Assembly: GCA_015061115.1 (NCBI GenBank)
Contig: SUXE01000017.1
Coordinates: 43,692 to 107,691, forward strand
From: Bacteroidales bacterium
Lineage (GTDB): Bacteria; Bacteroidota; Bacteroidia; Bacteroidales; Paludibacteraceae
DNA length: 64,000 nt
Reading direction: 5' to 3'
Shown here: positions 44,400 through 53,720 of the stretch, piece by piece
How the letters are laid out: each line of letters opens with the position of its first letter
How positions within the stretch are numbered: position 1 is the first letter of the stretch
The notes under the pieces: generated by a model
Told to the model about the DNA's origin: nothing
What the model saw: the letters and a program-made list of their open reading frames with translations, nothing else
Database searches by the model: none
Made by a program: the position numbers and the translations under genes

Positions 44400-45520
44400 G
44401 ATAGATTACTTGTTAAATATGTCATTGATTTATCACGCCACTGACCTAACATTTGATAAGCAGAATAAGGTATCGAATAGTCTTTTGAGCTATCGTACTG
44501 AAAAATGTCAGAAATAAGATTTTTGTTGAGATCAAATAATCCTAGAAGAGACTCAAATCTTGAAAGTCCACGTTCAGCATTTCCTATAGCAATAAATGGT
44601 TTTCCAAACAAAATACTAAAGACACAAGCATGAAAACTATCAGTCACTATAAATTCAGCATCATAAAAGCCTCTCAACCATTTTTGAAGTTTTGGTTGAA
44701 TTCTATCTTCGATAGGAGCTTTTCCATCATCTATTTTTGCACCAACTGTAAATGGAACCAACCCTTTTTCTTTTGCAATTCTATTGATAAATCCACTTTT
44801 TTCATCGGAATGATCAAGTACATACACCATCAGAGTTCCTTCACTTTTCGGCTCCTGATCTATATTAAATGCAGAAACATAGTCTTCTTTTGTCAAAAGC
44901 ATGGTTGGATCAAGAATATGTTCTGCATTAACATTCAAATAGGTTGCACACAAATCTTGTCCTGATTTTTCTCTTACACTAACAGCATCAAATTTCTGAA
45001 TAAGATCTGACACAGTCCTTGTTTGTTCCGGTGTATACTCCCATTCATCAGTTCCAAAAGAGGCCGCATAGGAAATTCGTTTTACATTCCATGATTTAGC
45101 GAAACCTAAGAAAGCATTTTTTATTGTCGACATCAATGTACTTTTAATATATCTTGGTCTCCAAATCTGATCACTACCAACCACAAAACATTCATAGTCA
45201 TATTCTTTTATTTCATCAAGATATCTTTTATCTCTATGAATATACTGATTTATAGTGGGTTCAATATTAACCCTTATCTGGTCTTGAACTTTATTGTAAT
45301 GTACTTCATTAAGAATACCAACCTTCTTCCCTAACAAACGTCTTACAATACGAGATGGCACTCTCACCAACCAAAAGAATGGAGAAAGGTTATACTTTTT
45401 TTCTCTTGATAGCACTTTTACTTCATGCCCCATTCTCTCCAAAACCGTTTGAAGAGCCCAAGCCTGAAGTATACCTCCATAATTGGTGTGAAGAGGAAGT
45501 GTTAGTATCCCTATTTTCAT
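44396..45520 (-). CDS. Polysaccharide pyruvyl transferase
   Basis: A 374-residue enzyme of the pyruvyl-transferase family, which adds a pyruvate ketal to a sugar from phosphoenolpyruvate. MKIGILTLPLHTNYGGILQAWAL and SDQIWRPRY (~110-118) are characteristic; SFHACVFSILFGKPFIAIGN near ~295-314 is the conserved donor-side motif. Pyruvylation would give the polymer an acidic decoration. It follows the anchored lectin-like gene by 15 bases. Confidence 0.9.
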   Translation of the reverse strand: MKIGILTLPLHTNYGGILQAWALQTVLERMGHEVKVLSREKKYNLSPFFWLVRVPSRIVRRLLGKKVGILNEVHYNKVQDQIRVNIEPTINQYIHRDKRYLDEIKEYDYECFVVGSDQIWRPRYIKSTLMSTIKNAFLGFAKSWNVKRISYAASFGTDEWEYTPEQTRTVSDLIQKFDAVSVREKSGQDLCATYLNVNAEHILDPTMLLTKEDYVSAFNIDQEPKSEGTLMVYVLDHSDEKSGFINRIAKEKGLVPFTVGAKIDDGKAPIEDRIQPKLQKWLRGFYDAEFIVTDSFHACVFSILFGKPFIAIGNAERGLSRFESLLGLFDLNKNLISDIFQYDSSKDYSIPYSAYQMLGQWRDKSMTYLTSNLS

Positions 45521-45535
45521 ATTTCCTCAAATAAA

Positions 45536-46474
45536 TCAATTAGTTTCTTGTGGTCGGAAAAGTTTGAAATTCTTTATTTCCACGGCTAAATTATCTCTTT
45601 TCTCTATTCCATTCCAAAATATAAGAGCCCAATTTCTTCCTAATTTATCACCACCGTCAACTCTTACAGCCATCTGAAGTATACCATCAAAATATAATGC
45701 ATATACATCTTTAATGACTTCTAATCTAACATGAATATTTTCATGTAGACATATATTTGTCTGCTTAGTGAACTGGTTCCATAATTGCTTATTTTTCCAA
45801 CCTAGAAAACAACCTCTATCTACTACCTGAAATCTTAAAATATTGTCATTTTCAATAAGAAATCTTAAACGTCTTGCTAAAGAACTCATACAAAAAGAAA
45901 TTTGAAAAGTTTCTTTCATGACCGCATTGGGAACAAAATCAAAATCTAAGGCATAAATATCTGATTCTTCTTTCTTTGAAGGAAGATATATCCATGTATC
46001 CAATTTATCTCCAGTAACTATTGATAATGAGTTATCTGAGACCACCATATTATACTTTGGAGACGGAGAATAACTCGGAGTAAACATGTACTTATTCGTA
46101 TAAAACGATTTTCTCCAAGATCCTTTTTCTCGTGGTAAATCATTATACTCTGAACACAATAACTCTCGGCAATCATCAGAATACTGATCTAAACAATAAA
46201 ATGCATTCTGACCATTTGGCATAATCAATTTATCTTCAACCCAATCTATCTGTGGTATTTGAGATTCCTTTAAAATTCTTGTTTTATCATACCATTCTTT
46301 TGACAACTTACTCATTTGTCGTTTTCTAAACCATCTTGTTATCCTTCCAAATGGAGTCGTATCTTCCAAAATAAGAACATATTTAACTATGCCAACTCTA
46401 CGAATTGGAAGAAAAATAAAAAACGACAATAAAAAAATTATAAATAGTAATAAAAAAGAACAAATAAGAATCAT
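45536..46474 (-). CDS. Membrane-anchored protein with lectin-like fold (unknown)
   Basis: A 312-residue protein I do not assign to a named family. One N-terminal membrane helix (~1-24) is followed by a soluble domain. The part from ~150 to the end has alternating beta strands such as WIYLPSK, ALDFDFVPNAVMKETFQISF, DNILRFQVVD, HVRLEVIKDVYALYFDGIL and NLAVEIKNFKLF. This resembles a laminin-G/concanavalin jelly roll of the DUF1080 or LamG kind. Placed among polymer-building genes, it could bind the growing glycan or act as a glycan hydrolase/modifier, but no catalytic residues are clear. Confidence 0.55.
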   Translation of the reverse strand: MILICSFLLLFIIFLLSFFIFLPIRRVGIVKYVLILEDTTPFGRITRWFRKRQMSKLSKEWYDKTRILKESQIPQIDWVEDKLIMPNGQNAFYCLDQYSDDCRELLCSEYNDLPREKGSWRKSFYTNKYMFTPSYSPSPKYNMVVSDNSLSIVTGDKLDTWIYLPSKKEESDIYALDFDFVPNAVMKETFQISFCMSSLARRLRFLIENDNILRFQVVDRGCFLGWKNKQLWNQFTKQTNICLHENIHVRLEVIKDVYALYFDGILQMAVRVDGGDKLGRNWALIFWNGIEKRDNLAVEIKNFKLFRPQETN

Positions 46475-46518
46475 AATATAAACTCAACAAAATCAACAAC
46501 TTCTTGTAAATCATGAGA

Positions 46519-48297
46519 CTAAAATGCTAACTTAAACTTATTATAATCTATTCCAAGAGTTTTACAAACTTTCAAAACGACTCTTTTGGAAACTCCGATA
46601 AGACTATTATCAATTTTCTGTCTAGAGATACTTGCATAATATTCCTTAAAAATCTTCGTATCTTCCAACATTTCTGAAAATACCTCTAATAAAATAGGTC
46701 CGTCAGCATTTATATCTGTCAATCTATTGACTCCTTCTTCTACTTCTTCTTCCGTATGTGCTGCTATATAATTAAAACCTCGATCTTCAGCCCAAGCTTT
46801 TGCACTTGCATTATGACGTGCAGATATAAAGTTTGGAAGATGTTCTGCTGCAAAATCTGGACGTTTAGGCATATGCATAATAGCTCCCCCTCCATTATTG
46901 TCAAGAAAAATACGGACATTCTTACCAAGCTGTCTATTCCAAAGTGCATTCATATCATAGAAAAATGTCAAATCACCAATCATTAAATATGTTAGTTTTT
47001 CTGTTTCACTGGCATATCCTACTGTTGTTGACATACAACCATCTATACCATCAGTTCCTCGATTGCAATGAATCTCAATAGAAGGATCTATATGATACAA
47101 TTGAGCCATTCTGACCGAATTGCTATTAGCCAACTGCAAAACACAATTATTAGGTATTTTTTTCAGAAATTTTCCAACAGCATTTATATGTCCATAATCC
47201 ACAGAAGGCTCTTCTATTGCATTAGAAATAATTTTCCAAGACTCTGCATAATCTGGATCGGAAGGAATATTGTCCTTTGCATTTGCCATTTGTTCAAAAA
47301 AATAGAATTCATCCATTTCAAAAACATTGAAAAGGATTCCTTTATAAGGGTCACAAATTTTTCCACTTGGATGAACAAACCAATTCTCCATTTTACATTC
47401 ATTCTTTTGAGCTCGTTTCACAAAGCCTTTGAACTCAGGATTGAAAGAGAAATTTGAACGAATAGAAATTATGATATCAGGAGCTAATTCCGATATATCA
47501 GCAGTATTCAAAGCCTGCAATACAGGAAATGCATTTTCAATACTATTAGACACATGACAATTACTCATTTTGTCACAAAGTACCGCAACATCATAATTCT
47601 TACAGAACTTTTCAAGAGCGTTCTTTTGCAACTCTGTTATCGCATATCCTTCTCCACAAACTATTAATACTTTCTTTCCTTCAAGCAAAGACGAATAGTG
47701 TTTCCAGTCTACATTTGCAAGTTCAATACGATTTATTTTTCTTTCTTTAGGTAGTTCTGCAGTATCAAACTTATCTGTATGCTCTGGAACTGGAATATTG
47801 ATTTGAACTGGACCATTTCCATGATGAGTTAGTTCAAGCAAGGCTTCGTTTATTAAACGATTATTAAACCAAGCGTCCATCTCATTATTGACCAATGGTA
47901 AATTTGCTACCATTTTAGTAATAGATGTGTACATTGTAGACTGGCGAATCATTTGATCCTCATGCTGATCAAGTAAACATTCCTCTCTATCCGCAGTAAG
48001 TACCAATAATGGTAATTCCTGATACAAGCATTCATTGATCGCTGAACAATAATTAGCAGAAGCCGTTCCAGACGTACATATAACACCCACTGGCTCCCTA
48101 AATCTTTGCATTAATCCAATTGCAAAAAAAGAAGCACTTCTTTCATCCACAACTGAATATAGATGAAAAAAAGAATCTGCCTCCATGGAGATAACAATTG
48201 GTATATGGCGACTTCCAGGAGATACTACAAAACGAGAAATATTATGTGCTTTCAAAAGAGAAAGCAATTGACATACATTGCGTTTTTCTGAATACAT
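46519..48297 (-). CDS. MenD-like thiamine-diphosphate enzyme in a polysaccharide locus
   Basis: A 592-residue three-domain TPP enzyme closest by eye to MenD (SEPHCHC synthase). The catalytic glutamate lies in VDERSASFFAIG (E52), GTSGTASAN-type text is CTSGTASANY (~74-83), NRGTDGIDG (412-420) matches MenD's NRGASGIDG, and the cofactor site is GDLTFFYDMNAL (441-452) plus DNNGGG (466-471). Such enzymes add a C2-C4 carbanion from a 2-oxo acid to an acceptor. No menaquinone genes are near, whereas glycan genes surround it on both sides; YerE-like branched-sugar formation is a known parallel. The true substrate is unknown. Confidence 0.82.
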   Translation of the reverse strand: MYSEKRNVCQLLSLLKAHNISRFVVSPGSRHIPIVISMEADSFFHLYSVVDERSASFFAIGLMQRFREPVGVICTSGTASANYCSAINECLYQELPLLVLTADREECLLDQHEDQMIRQSTMYTSITKMVANLPLVNNEMDAWFNNRLINEALLELTHHGNGPVQINIPVPEHTDKFDTAELPKERKINRIELANVDWKHYSSLLEGKKVLIVCGEGYAITELQKNALEKFCKNYDVAVLCDKMSNCHVSNSIENAFPVLQALNTADISELAPDIIISIRSNFSFNPEFKGFVKRAQKNECKMENWFVHPSGKICDPYKGILFNVFEMDEFYFFEQMANAKDNIPSDPDYAESWKIISNAIEEPSVDYGHINAVGKFLKKIPNNCVLQLANSNSVRMAQLYHIDPSIEIHCNRGTDGIDGCMSTTVGYASETEKLTYLMIGDLTFFYDMNALWNRQLGKNVRIFLDNNGGGAIMHMPKRPDFAAEHLPNFISARHNASAKAWAEDRGFNYIAAHTEEEVEEGVNRLTDINADGPILLEVFSEMLEDTKIFKEYYASISRQKIDNSLIGVSKRVVLKVCKTLGIDYNKFKLAF

Positions 48298-48305
48298 AAT
48301 TATAA

Positions 48306-49160
48306 TTAATTATTTTTTAAACCAAGAGACCTACCTCCATCCACAATAAAATTCTGTCCTGTAATAAAAGAAGCTTCTTCTGAATAGAGATATGCAACCA
48401 TACCAGCAATATCTTCGGGTTTTCCATAATCATTTAGCCAGTTTGTCTTGTGAATACGCTCTAACTTTACATCATCAATCGTTCCTCTTTCTACTATACC
48501 TGGCGTAACACAGTTTATTCGTATTCCATCTTTTCCCAGTTCCATTGCTATAGATTTTACAAAAGCCATCAAGCCGGCTTTTGCTGCCGCATATTCAGAA
48601 TAAGCAGGCATACCACAAATGCCTACTGTAGAAGAAATAATAACTATGTTTCCTTTTTTCTGATTAACCATTTGTTTACAAGCCTCTCTTGTACACATTA
48701 TACTTCCTCTAAGATTTGTATTTAAGACAGAATCTATTACATCCATGTTTTGATGAATAAAAGGCTTCATTTCTTCACGAGCCCCTCCTCCAGCACAGCA
48801 TACTAGAAAATCAATTCTTCCTTCTTTCTGGACTACTGCTTGAAAGGCTTTAATAGTAGAATTCTCATCTAGTATGCTAAATCCTAAAACATCCGCATCA
48901 AATCCATCTTTTCTAATTTCATCAACAACAGGTTGAGCACTTAATGGACGCGATCCGCAAACATATACCTTAGCACCTTCAGCGGCCAATCTATAGGCAA
49001 TAGCACGACCTATTACACCAGAACCTCCAGTAACAATTGCAATTTTTCCACCAAAGCGACCTTCTTGTTGTAACTTGATTACATAAGGTTTTGAGACTTT
49101 TTCCACATATATTTTTTGTCCAAATACAAAACGAAATATTTTGGATAAAATTTTTTTCAT
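48306..49160 (-). CDS. Short-chain dehydrogenase/reductase
   Basis: A 284-residue classical SDR. The cofactor loop TGGSGVIG is at 44-51, VCGSR at 67-71 and the catalytic Y190-x3-K194 in YSEYAAAKAG; NCVTPGIVERG and FITGQNFIVDGG follow. A basic N-terminal extension of ~36 residues precedes the domain. Located 8 bases before the MenD-like gene, it may reduce the product of that enzyme or act with the cytidylyltransferase in forming an activated alditol. Confidence 0.87.
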   Translation of the reverse strand: MKKILSKIFRFVFGQKIYVEKVSKPYVIKLQQEGRFGGKIAIVTGGSGVIGRAIAYRLAAEGAKVYVCGSRPLSAQPVVDEIRKDGFDADVLGFSILDENSTIKAFQAVVQKEGRIDFLVCCAGGGAREEMKPFIHQNMDVIDSVLNTNLRGSIMCTREACKQMVNQKKGNIVIISSTVGICGMPAYSEYAAAKAGLMAFVKSIAMELGKDGIRINCVTPGIVERGTIDDVKLERIHKTNWLNDYGKPEDIAGMVAYLYSEEASFITGQNFIVDGGRSLGLKNN

Positions 49161-49167
49161 AATCCGA

Positions 49168-50715
49168 TTATAATCTATGTATTCTTTTTTTTATTTGTTC
49201 GATAATCATTTTCTTCTCTCCTCTTGTCAATCCGATAACATAACAAACAGCTCCTGTCCAAACAACAGAAATTGGAACAAGAATAAAAAATCTACATATT
49301 GTTTCTTTCCACCAATATGCACCTATTAATGGAAGAGAGAAAGAAAATAAGATCATTATTACACATGGCAAAATAGTTTCTTTTACAAAGACTTGCCATT
49401 GAAAAGATGTGTTCCTTCTTAAATGGTTAAGACGAATTGCGACAATGGCAAATCGCACAAAAATAGCAATTGGATATGTACACCACACTGGATATCCACA
49501 TTGATACATTATCCAAGTTAACGGAAAAATTAAAAAACCTCCAATACTGGCTTCTATTGTATAACGTTTGATATTTCCATGTGCATGAATAAGTGTAAAT
49601 AATGGTTGTGAAAACTTTAATGCTAAAGAATTAAATAAGGCAAATCGCAAGAAAACAGATGCCATATCTGGCACCTCTACAAGCCATAAAGAAAGCAGTG
49701 TATCCGCCTCAATAAATACAGGAACAATAAACAGCATCATCAACATCCAGGTAAACCGGCTGCCTCTATTCACTAAGCGATAACAAGAATCGTAATCACC
49801 AGATGCATACAGTTTTGTGATTTGCGGATTAAAAGCAACCGTGAAATTAGTCACAAAAGAGTCTATACATTGACTGATGGTATTTGCTACACCTTGAGCA
49901 GCATTAAATACAACACCAAAAAAAACATTTATTAGCATGTTCACACCCTGAGTGTTCAATATCCAAGATGTATTTCCAAACATGTTCCAACCACTGAAAA
50001 CTGTTATTTCTTTCATCAATCCTTTGTCAAACACTTTTGGATTATATGTAGCTTCCTCAAAACTACGACCACAATACCATCCATAGAATAGACGCATTCC
50101 TAATCCAACAGCCACTTGTAAAAGAGCAAGCAAAATCAATCTATCCCCTCCATATGCCATTATCACAAAGCAAATTCCAAGTTTCAAAATAGCTTCCACA
50201 ATACTTGTATAAGCATATATATTCATACGTTCATGTGCAACTATTATTGCATTATATGGAGAACTGACCAACCCAATTACAAGACTTACAATTGAACATT
50301 GTAACACCCAATTTGCCGCCTCCATTCTTCCTTCTGGAATATTAGCTTCAGTATTCAAAAACCAAACACCTATAATTTCTAATACTATAACTGCAATTAT
50401 AGACATTAATATTTGAGCATTCACAGACGTGGAGAACATAGTTTTTAGTTGCTCTTTGTCTCCTTTTCCTAATGCCACTGTCAAATACCTACTGATCGCC
50501 TGAGACATCGTGCCAGTAATAAGAGAACTCATTGCAACAATTCCACCGACTACGGAATTAATTCCATAATTGTCAACGCCTAGTGCTTGTAGCATAACAC
50601 GACCCGTATACAATCCCACAATCATTGTGATAAATGTACGGAAATACAGAGCTAATGTATTCTTCGCTATTCTTTTGTTATTTGCGGAAATGTTATTTGA
50701 TATTTGTTCAGACAT
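49168..50715 (-). CDS. wzx: Wzx-type polysaccharide flippase
   Basis: A 515-residue membrane protein of the MATE/PST superfamily with about 12-14 helices. It opens KNTLALYFRTFITMIVGLYTGRVMLQALGVDNYGINSVVGGIVAM, typical of polysaccharide exporters. It should flip the lipid-linked repeat unit to the periplasm for the Wzy-like polymerase. It is the most upstream of the contiguous, closely spaced polysaccharide genes here; the next leftward gene begins 7 bases after its stop. Confidence 0.9.
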   Translation of the reverse strand: MSEQISNNISANNKRIAKNTLALYFRTFITMIVGLYTGRVMLQALGVDNYGINSVVGGIVAMSSLITGTMSQAISRYLTVALGKGDKEQLKTMFSTSVNAQILMSIIAVIVLEIIGVWFLNTEANIPEGRMEAANWVLQCSIVSLVIGLVSSPYNAIIVAHERMNIYAYTSIVEAILKLGICFVIMAYGGDRLILLALLQVAVGLGMRLFYGWYCGRSFEEATYNPKVFDKGLMKEITVFSGWNMFGNTSWILNTQGVNMLINVFFGVVFNAAQGVANTISQCIDSFVTNFTVAFNPQITKLYASGDYDSCYRLVNRGSRFTWMLMMLFIVPVFIEADTLLSLWLVEVPDMASVFLRFALFNSLALKFSQPLFTLIHAHGNIKRYTIEASIGGFLIFPLTWIMYQCGYPVWCTYPIAIFVRFAIVAIRLNHLRRNTSFQWQVFVKETILPCVIMILFSFSLPLIGAYWWKETICRFFILVPISVVWTGAVCYVIGLTRGEKKMIIEQIKKRIHRL

Positions 50716-50752
50716 GTTAATTTATAGCTCTTGAAAAAGACCTACTAACGAT

Positions 50753-50962
50753 TCAATAATTACGTTGCTTGTATTCTGCGATACCCAATTCCATAAAAGC
50801 CTTTTGCAAATCACCTTTAAAAAAAGCAGCTGCAAATTTTGTTTTATGCGACGCTATATCTATTCGTCGATCTATCTCGTCACGCTGTAGCATTGACGTT
50901 GCATTTTTCTTCATTTCTTGCTTTAACATAGCAACAATGAAATCAAATTGGTAGTCATTCAT
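50753..50962 (-). CDS. Small hypothetical protein (69 aa)
   Basis: A 69-residue protein, MNDYQFDFIVAMLKQE..., predicted mostly helical (QEMKKNATSMLQRDEIDRRIDIASHKTKF). It is not recognised. It sits between the PIN gene remnant and wzx, in the same direction, and could belong to either neighbourhood. Its length and compact reading frame support it only moderately. Confidence 0.5.
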   Translation of the reverse strand: MNDYQFDFIVAMLKQEMKKNATSMLQRDEIDRRIDIASHKTKFAAAFFKGDLQKAFMELGIAEYKQRNY

Positions 50963-51097
50963 AATTATATTCGGTATTTTTCTTCTATATATTTAATTCC
51001 AACGAATTCGATGGGATTAAAATTAGGATTATTAAGAGTTTCCCATATTCCCAAATAGTCAATAGTATCCTTATATTCAGACCAAAAGGAAGAACGC

Positions 51098-51547
51098 TTA
51101 AACAAGATATTTTTCAATAAATTCTTGTGGAGTGACAATTACAATTTCATCACCCTTAACATTTTTGAAGTCTTTCTTATTTATCGTCAACAATACCGAA
51201 CATTGGGCATTAACAGCTGCCTGATATTGATAGCTATCCTCAAGATCTTAGAATCTAGGATCGGACACTCCATATAACAACTTATTTCTATCAAGATCTT
51301 TTATTTCAAAATTATCAAGAATCGGAATAAGAATTGAACGTTGCTGTTCTACCAATTGAGGTTGTCCGATTCCCTTATGTCTTAAAAATCGCTCGATAAG
51401 AAAAGTTACTGTATAAAGTGATCCTACAGATAATACACGTGTCCATTGGTTACGTTCCGCTTCTGCAAATATACGGTCAACATAATCAACTTGACTTCTC
51501 GCTTCCAATAATTCGCTTATAATATTAGTGTCGACAAATATCCTCAT
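51098..51547 (-). pseudogene. PIN-domain toxin gene with in-frame nonsense codon
   Basis: The frame starting MRIFVDTNIISELL (first acidic residue D6) runs 99 codons to TAA at 51248-51250, then continues in the same frame for another 49 codons to TAA at 51098-51100. The continuation reads DLEDSYQYQAAVNAQ...LTINKKDFKNV...TPQEFIEKYL, the normal C-terminal half of a PIN ribonuclease with its last acidic residues. A single base change from GAA or CAA to TAA would explain it. The intact antitoxin-like gene is 1 base upstream. The truncated product lacks catalytic residues and is likely inactive. Confidence 0.85.
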
Positions 51548-51548
51548 C

Positions 51549-51800
51549 CTATTGATATTTTTCAGTCAAATACTCATCAATAGCCTGGTCATCAGAAATT
51601 TCAGATTTGCAAACACCTCGCAATGATGATAAAGAATGACTATATGACGAAACATTTGTTTTCCCGTCATCTGGCACGACAACATTAACACGCAAACTAT
51701 TAACGTATGCCTGAACCAACTCCTTAAGTTCTGTAATTGAAATCGTTGGAGCTCCTACCTTTTGTGATGTATTCACATTTATATTTATCGCCACTGCCAT
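51549..51800 (-). CDS. Antitoxin-like partner of the PIN gene
   Basis: An 83-residue protein immediately upstream of the PIN gene (1-base gap), the typical order of antitoxin then toxin. It begins MAVAININVNTSQKVG and ends in an acidic stretch SEISDDQAIDEYLTEKYQ that would fit a toxin-binding tail. The DNA-binding part is not obvious. Call rests mainly on size and position. Confidence 0.6.
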   Translation of the reverse strand: MAVAININVNTSQKVGAPTISITELKELVQAYVNSLRVNVVVPDDGKTNVSSYSHSLSSLRGVCKSEISDDQAIDEYLTEKYQ

Positions 51801-51969
51801 TTTCGTACTATTTAATTCTACTCAATGCACAAAATAACAATAATGCCATCATATAAACAAATATCGAAAGTTTTTTTTACTACAGAGTCACACCTAATTG
51901 GAGGAACATTAGTTCCGATTGATTTAGGATTAAGGATAATTTGATTAAGGATTGATTATCCATGAATCG

Positions 51970-53217
51970 TCAATCGTTTTTTGTTATTTTGTGAATCAAT
52001 TTCCGAGAAAGTCTAAGTTCCTGCTCTAATTGTTTCACTCTCTGACGAAGGAGATCCTCAGACGGTAGTACATCGGATATTTTTATGCCATTGTAGGTGG
52101 CGACTCCGAGTGGGGTTGTCACTCCTTCAAATGAAAGCTCTACTTCTTCCTGATTAAACTGCGAACAAATCAATAATCCTATAGTTGGGTTATCTTCAGA
52201 GGTTTTTACGTATCGATTCACCGCATTTACATAGAAGTTAAGCTTAGTTCCATATTCCGGTTCAAAAGGAGTTACCTTTAGTTCCACTACAACATAACAT
52301 CGTAGACGTATGTGGTAGAAAAGAAGATCTATAAAACGATCTTTGCCAGAAATGGGAATTTCGACTTGACGGCCCATGAAAGCAAATCCGTTGCCAAGTT
52401 CCAAAAGGAAATGGGTTATGTTGTCACAAAGAGCATCTTCGAGTTCACTCTCACTGTAAATAGATGACCTGACAGTAGCGAATGAAAAGTCGTAATTGGT
52501 CTTTGTTATTTCTGCCGCAAGTCGTCCACTCTCATCAGGAAGGATGAGATCATAGTTGTTGAGTGCAGTACCCTGCTGCTCGTAATACTGAGAGGTAAAA
52601 GCCTGTTGAAGACGTTGACGCGACCAACCTTCGATTATAATTTGACGAATGTAGAAAAGAGCTTTGCGGGAATTATCACACTTACCCAATATTACTAAAT
52701 GATGGCTCCAAGGAACCATAGCAAATGGCAGTGGGAATTCTCCAACAGGCTGTTGGAGAAATTCTCCGTTACTCCGTGGCTGTATTGCTTCTGATGTTTC
52801 CCCTCCTAGTTGGAGAAATTTATTAGATAAAATGCCATTAGAAAAAAGAAGTTGCTGAGAAAGTTCACATAGTTGCTTGTGTGCCTCTGATGTGGTGTAG
52901 AAAAGATACCACTGCTTCATATACCAAAGATTGGTAGCGGAAAAACCTTTTTCTCCAGGAAATTCATTACGAAGGTCAAGCGAGACTTGTTCCACTACAC
53001 CACTACCCCAACGTTCTTCTACCTTCTTCTGAACGAGGTCACGACCAAGTTGCCAATTGAAAAGAAGTTTCTCCGCATTGACTTTAACGGCTGCTTTAAG
53101 CTGTGCGGAACGATAACGTGCTTTCAGCTCTACAAGCCATTGCGTGTAGTCTGTATCTAGATGCACATCATGTGAATGCACAATATGAGGTCGTATATTG
53201 TTTTTCTCGTTCTTCAT
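51970..53217 (-). CDS. YhcG/DUF1016-family PDDEXK nuclease
   Basis: A 415-residue protein of the YhcG family. The N-terminal helical part (YTQWLVELKARYRSAQLKAAVKVNAEKLLFNWQLGRDL) is the DUF1016 N-domain; the C-terminal nuclease core has GFAFMGRQVEIP, DRFIDLLFYHIRLRCYVVVELKVT (the D...ExK active site) and NPTIGLLICSQ. A middle insertion of ~35 residues (NGILSNKFLQLGGE...) is longer than usual and contains QQPVG/NGEFLQQ. These proteins occur in defence and mobile regions; the in vivo target is unclear. It is intact, unlike the relative at 22860-23861. Confidence 0.87.
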   Translation of the reverse strand: MKNEKNNIRPHIVHSHDVHLDTDYTQWLVELKARYRSAQLKAAVKVNAEKLLFNWQLGRDLVQKKVEERWGSGVVEQVSLDLRNEFPGEKGFSATNLWYMKQWYLFYTTSEAHKQLCELSQQLLFSNGILSNKFLQLGGETSEAIQPRSNGEFLQQPVGEFPLPFAMVPWSHHLVILGKCDNSRKALFYIRQIIIEGWSRQRLQQAFTSQYYEQQGTALNNYDLILPDESGRLAAEITKTNYDFSFATVRSSIYSESELEDALCDNITHFLLELGNGFAFMGRQVEIPISGKDRFIDLLFYHIRLRCYVVVELKVTPFEPEYGTKLNFYVNAVNRYVKTSEDNPTIGLLICSQFNQEEVELSFEGVTTPLGVATYNGIKISDVLPSEDLLRQRVKQLEQELRLSRKLIHKITKND

Positions 53218-53245
53218 TCTTTCTTTGACGATGAATAATATTTAT

Positions 53246-53290
53246 TAAGGATTGATTATCCCTGAATCATCAATCGTCAATCATCAATCC
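53246..53290. repeat. Heptad repeat tract
   Basis: Degenerate units (GGATTGA/CATCAAT/CGTCAAT/CATCAAT) between the toxin-like gene at 53293 and the YhcG gene. A related tract lies at 51916-51960 beyond the YhcG stop. Confidence 0.7.
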
Positions 53291-53292
53291 AG

Positions 53293-53712
53293 TTATCGGT
53301 CAAAAAAAATTTTAATTTCCTCTGGTGTCAAAAGACCACTGTCTATTATATTGTTTTGTATATTAATCAGATGATTCTTATTAAGCTGAGCTTTATAAGA
53401 GAAGTCCGTTCCATCAAAATGAGACAATTGTCCTTTTATAGGATTGGCACAATTAATATATGACACATGGTCAAGAAAATCATAATCGTCTGGCGTTATT
53501 TCTATTTGAAGTTGAAGTAGATGCTGTCGGCGTAAAATAAAAGGATTTATACTAGAATTTATCAGTACAGAACAAACTAAAACCCTATCCTCAGATATTC
53601 CAGCTATAACATAAAATTTCTGATGATCCACTCCATCAAAATCACCAAGAAACACAGCACCCGGCTGTATAAGTGTAGAAGGATGTTTTATAAGATCAGC
53701 TAAAGAGGCCAT
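53293..53712 (-). CDS. Partner of the Panacea antitoxin, candidate toxin
   Basis: A 139-residue protein 8 bases after the Panacea gene. It opens ASLADLIKHPSTLIQPGAVFLGDFDGVDHQKFYVIAGISEDRVLVCSVLINS, an SH3-like beta barrel pattern seen in several toxin families, then a helical C-terminus. The family is not recognised, but the 61-residue gene beside the first Panacea antitoxin has a similar N-terminal pattern, so the pair forms a recurring toxin-antitoxin module. Mode of toxicity unknown. Confidence 0.6.
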   Translation of the reverse strand: MASLADLIKHPSTLIQPGAVFLGDFDGVDHQKFYVIAGISEDRVLVCSVLINSSINPFILRRQHLLQLQIEITPDDYDFLDHVSYINCANPIKGQLSHFDGTDFSYKAQLNKNHLINIQNNIIDSGLLTPEEIKIFFDR

Positions 53713-53720
53713 ATATTCAT

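Noticed and set aside
46519..48297. Straight menaquinone menD annotation
   Set aside because: No other men genes are near and the gene is embedded in polysaccharide genes; called MenD-like instead.
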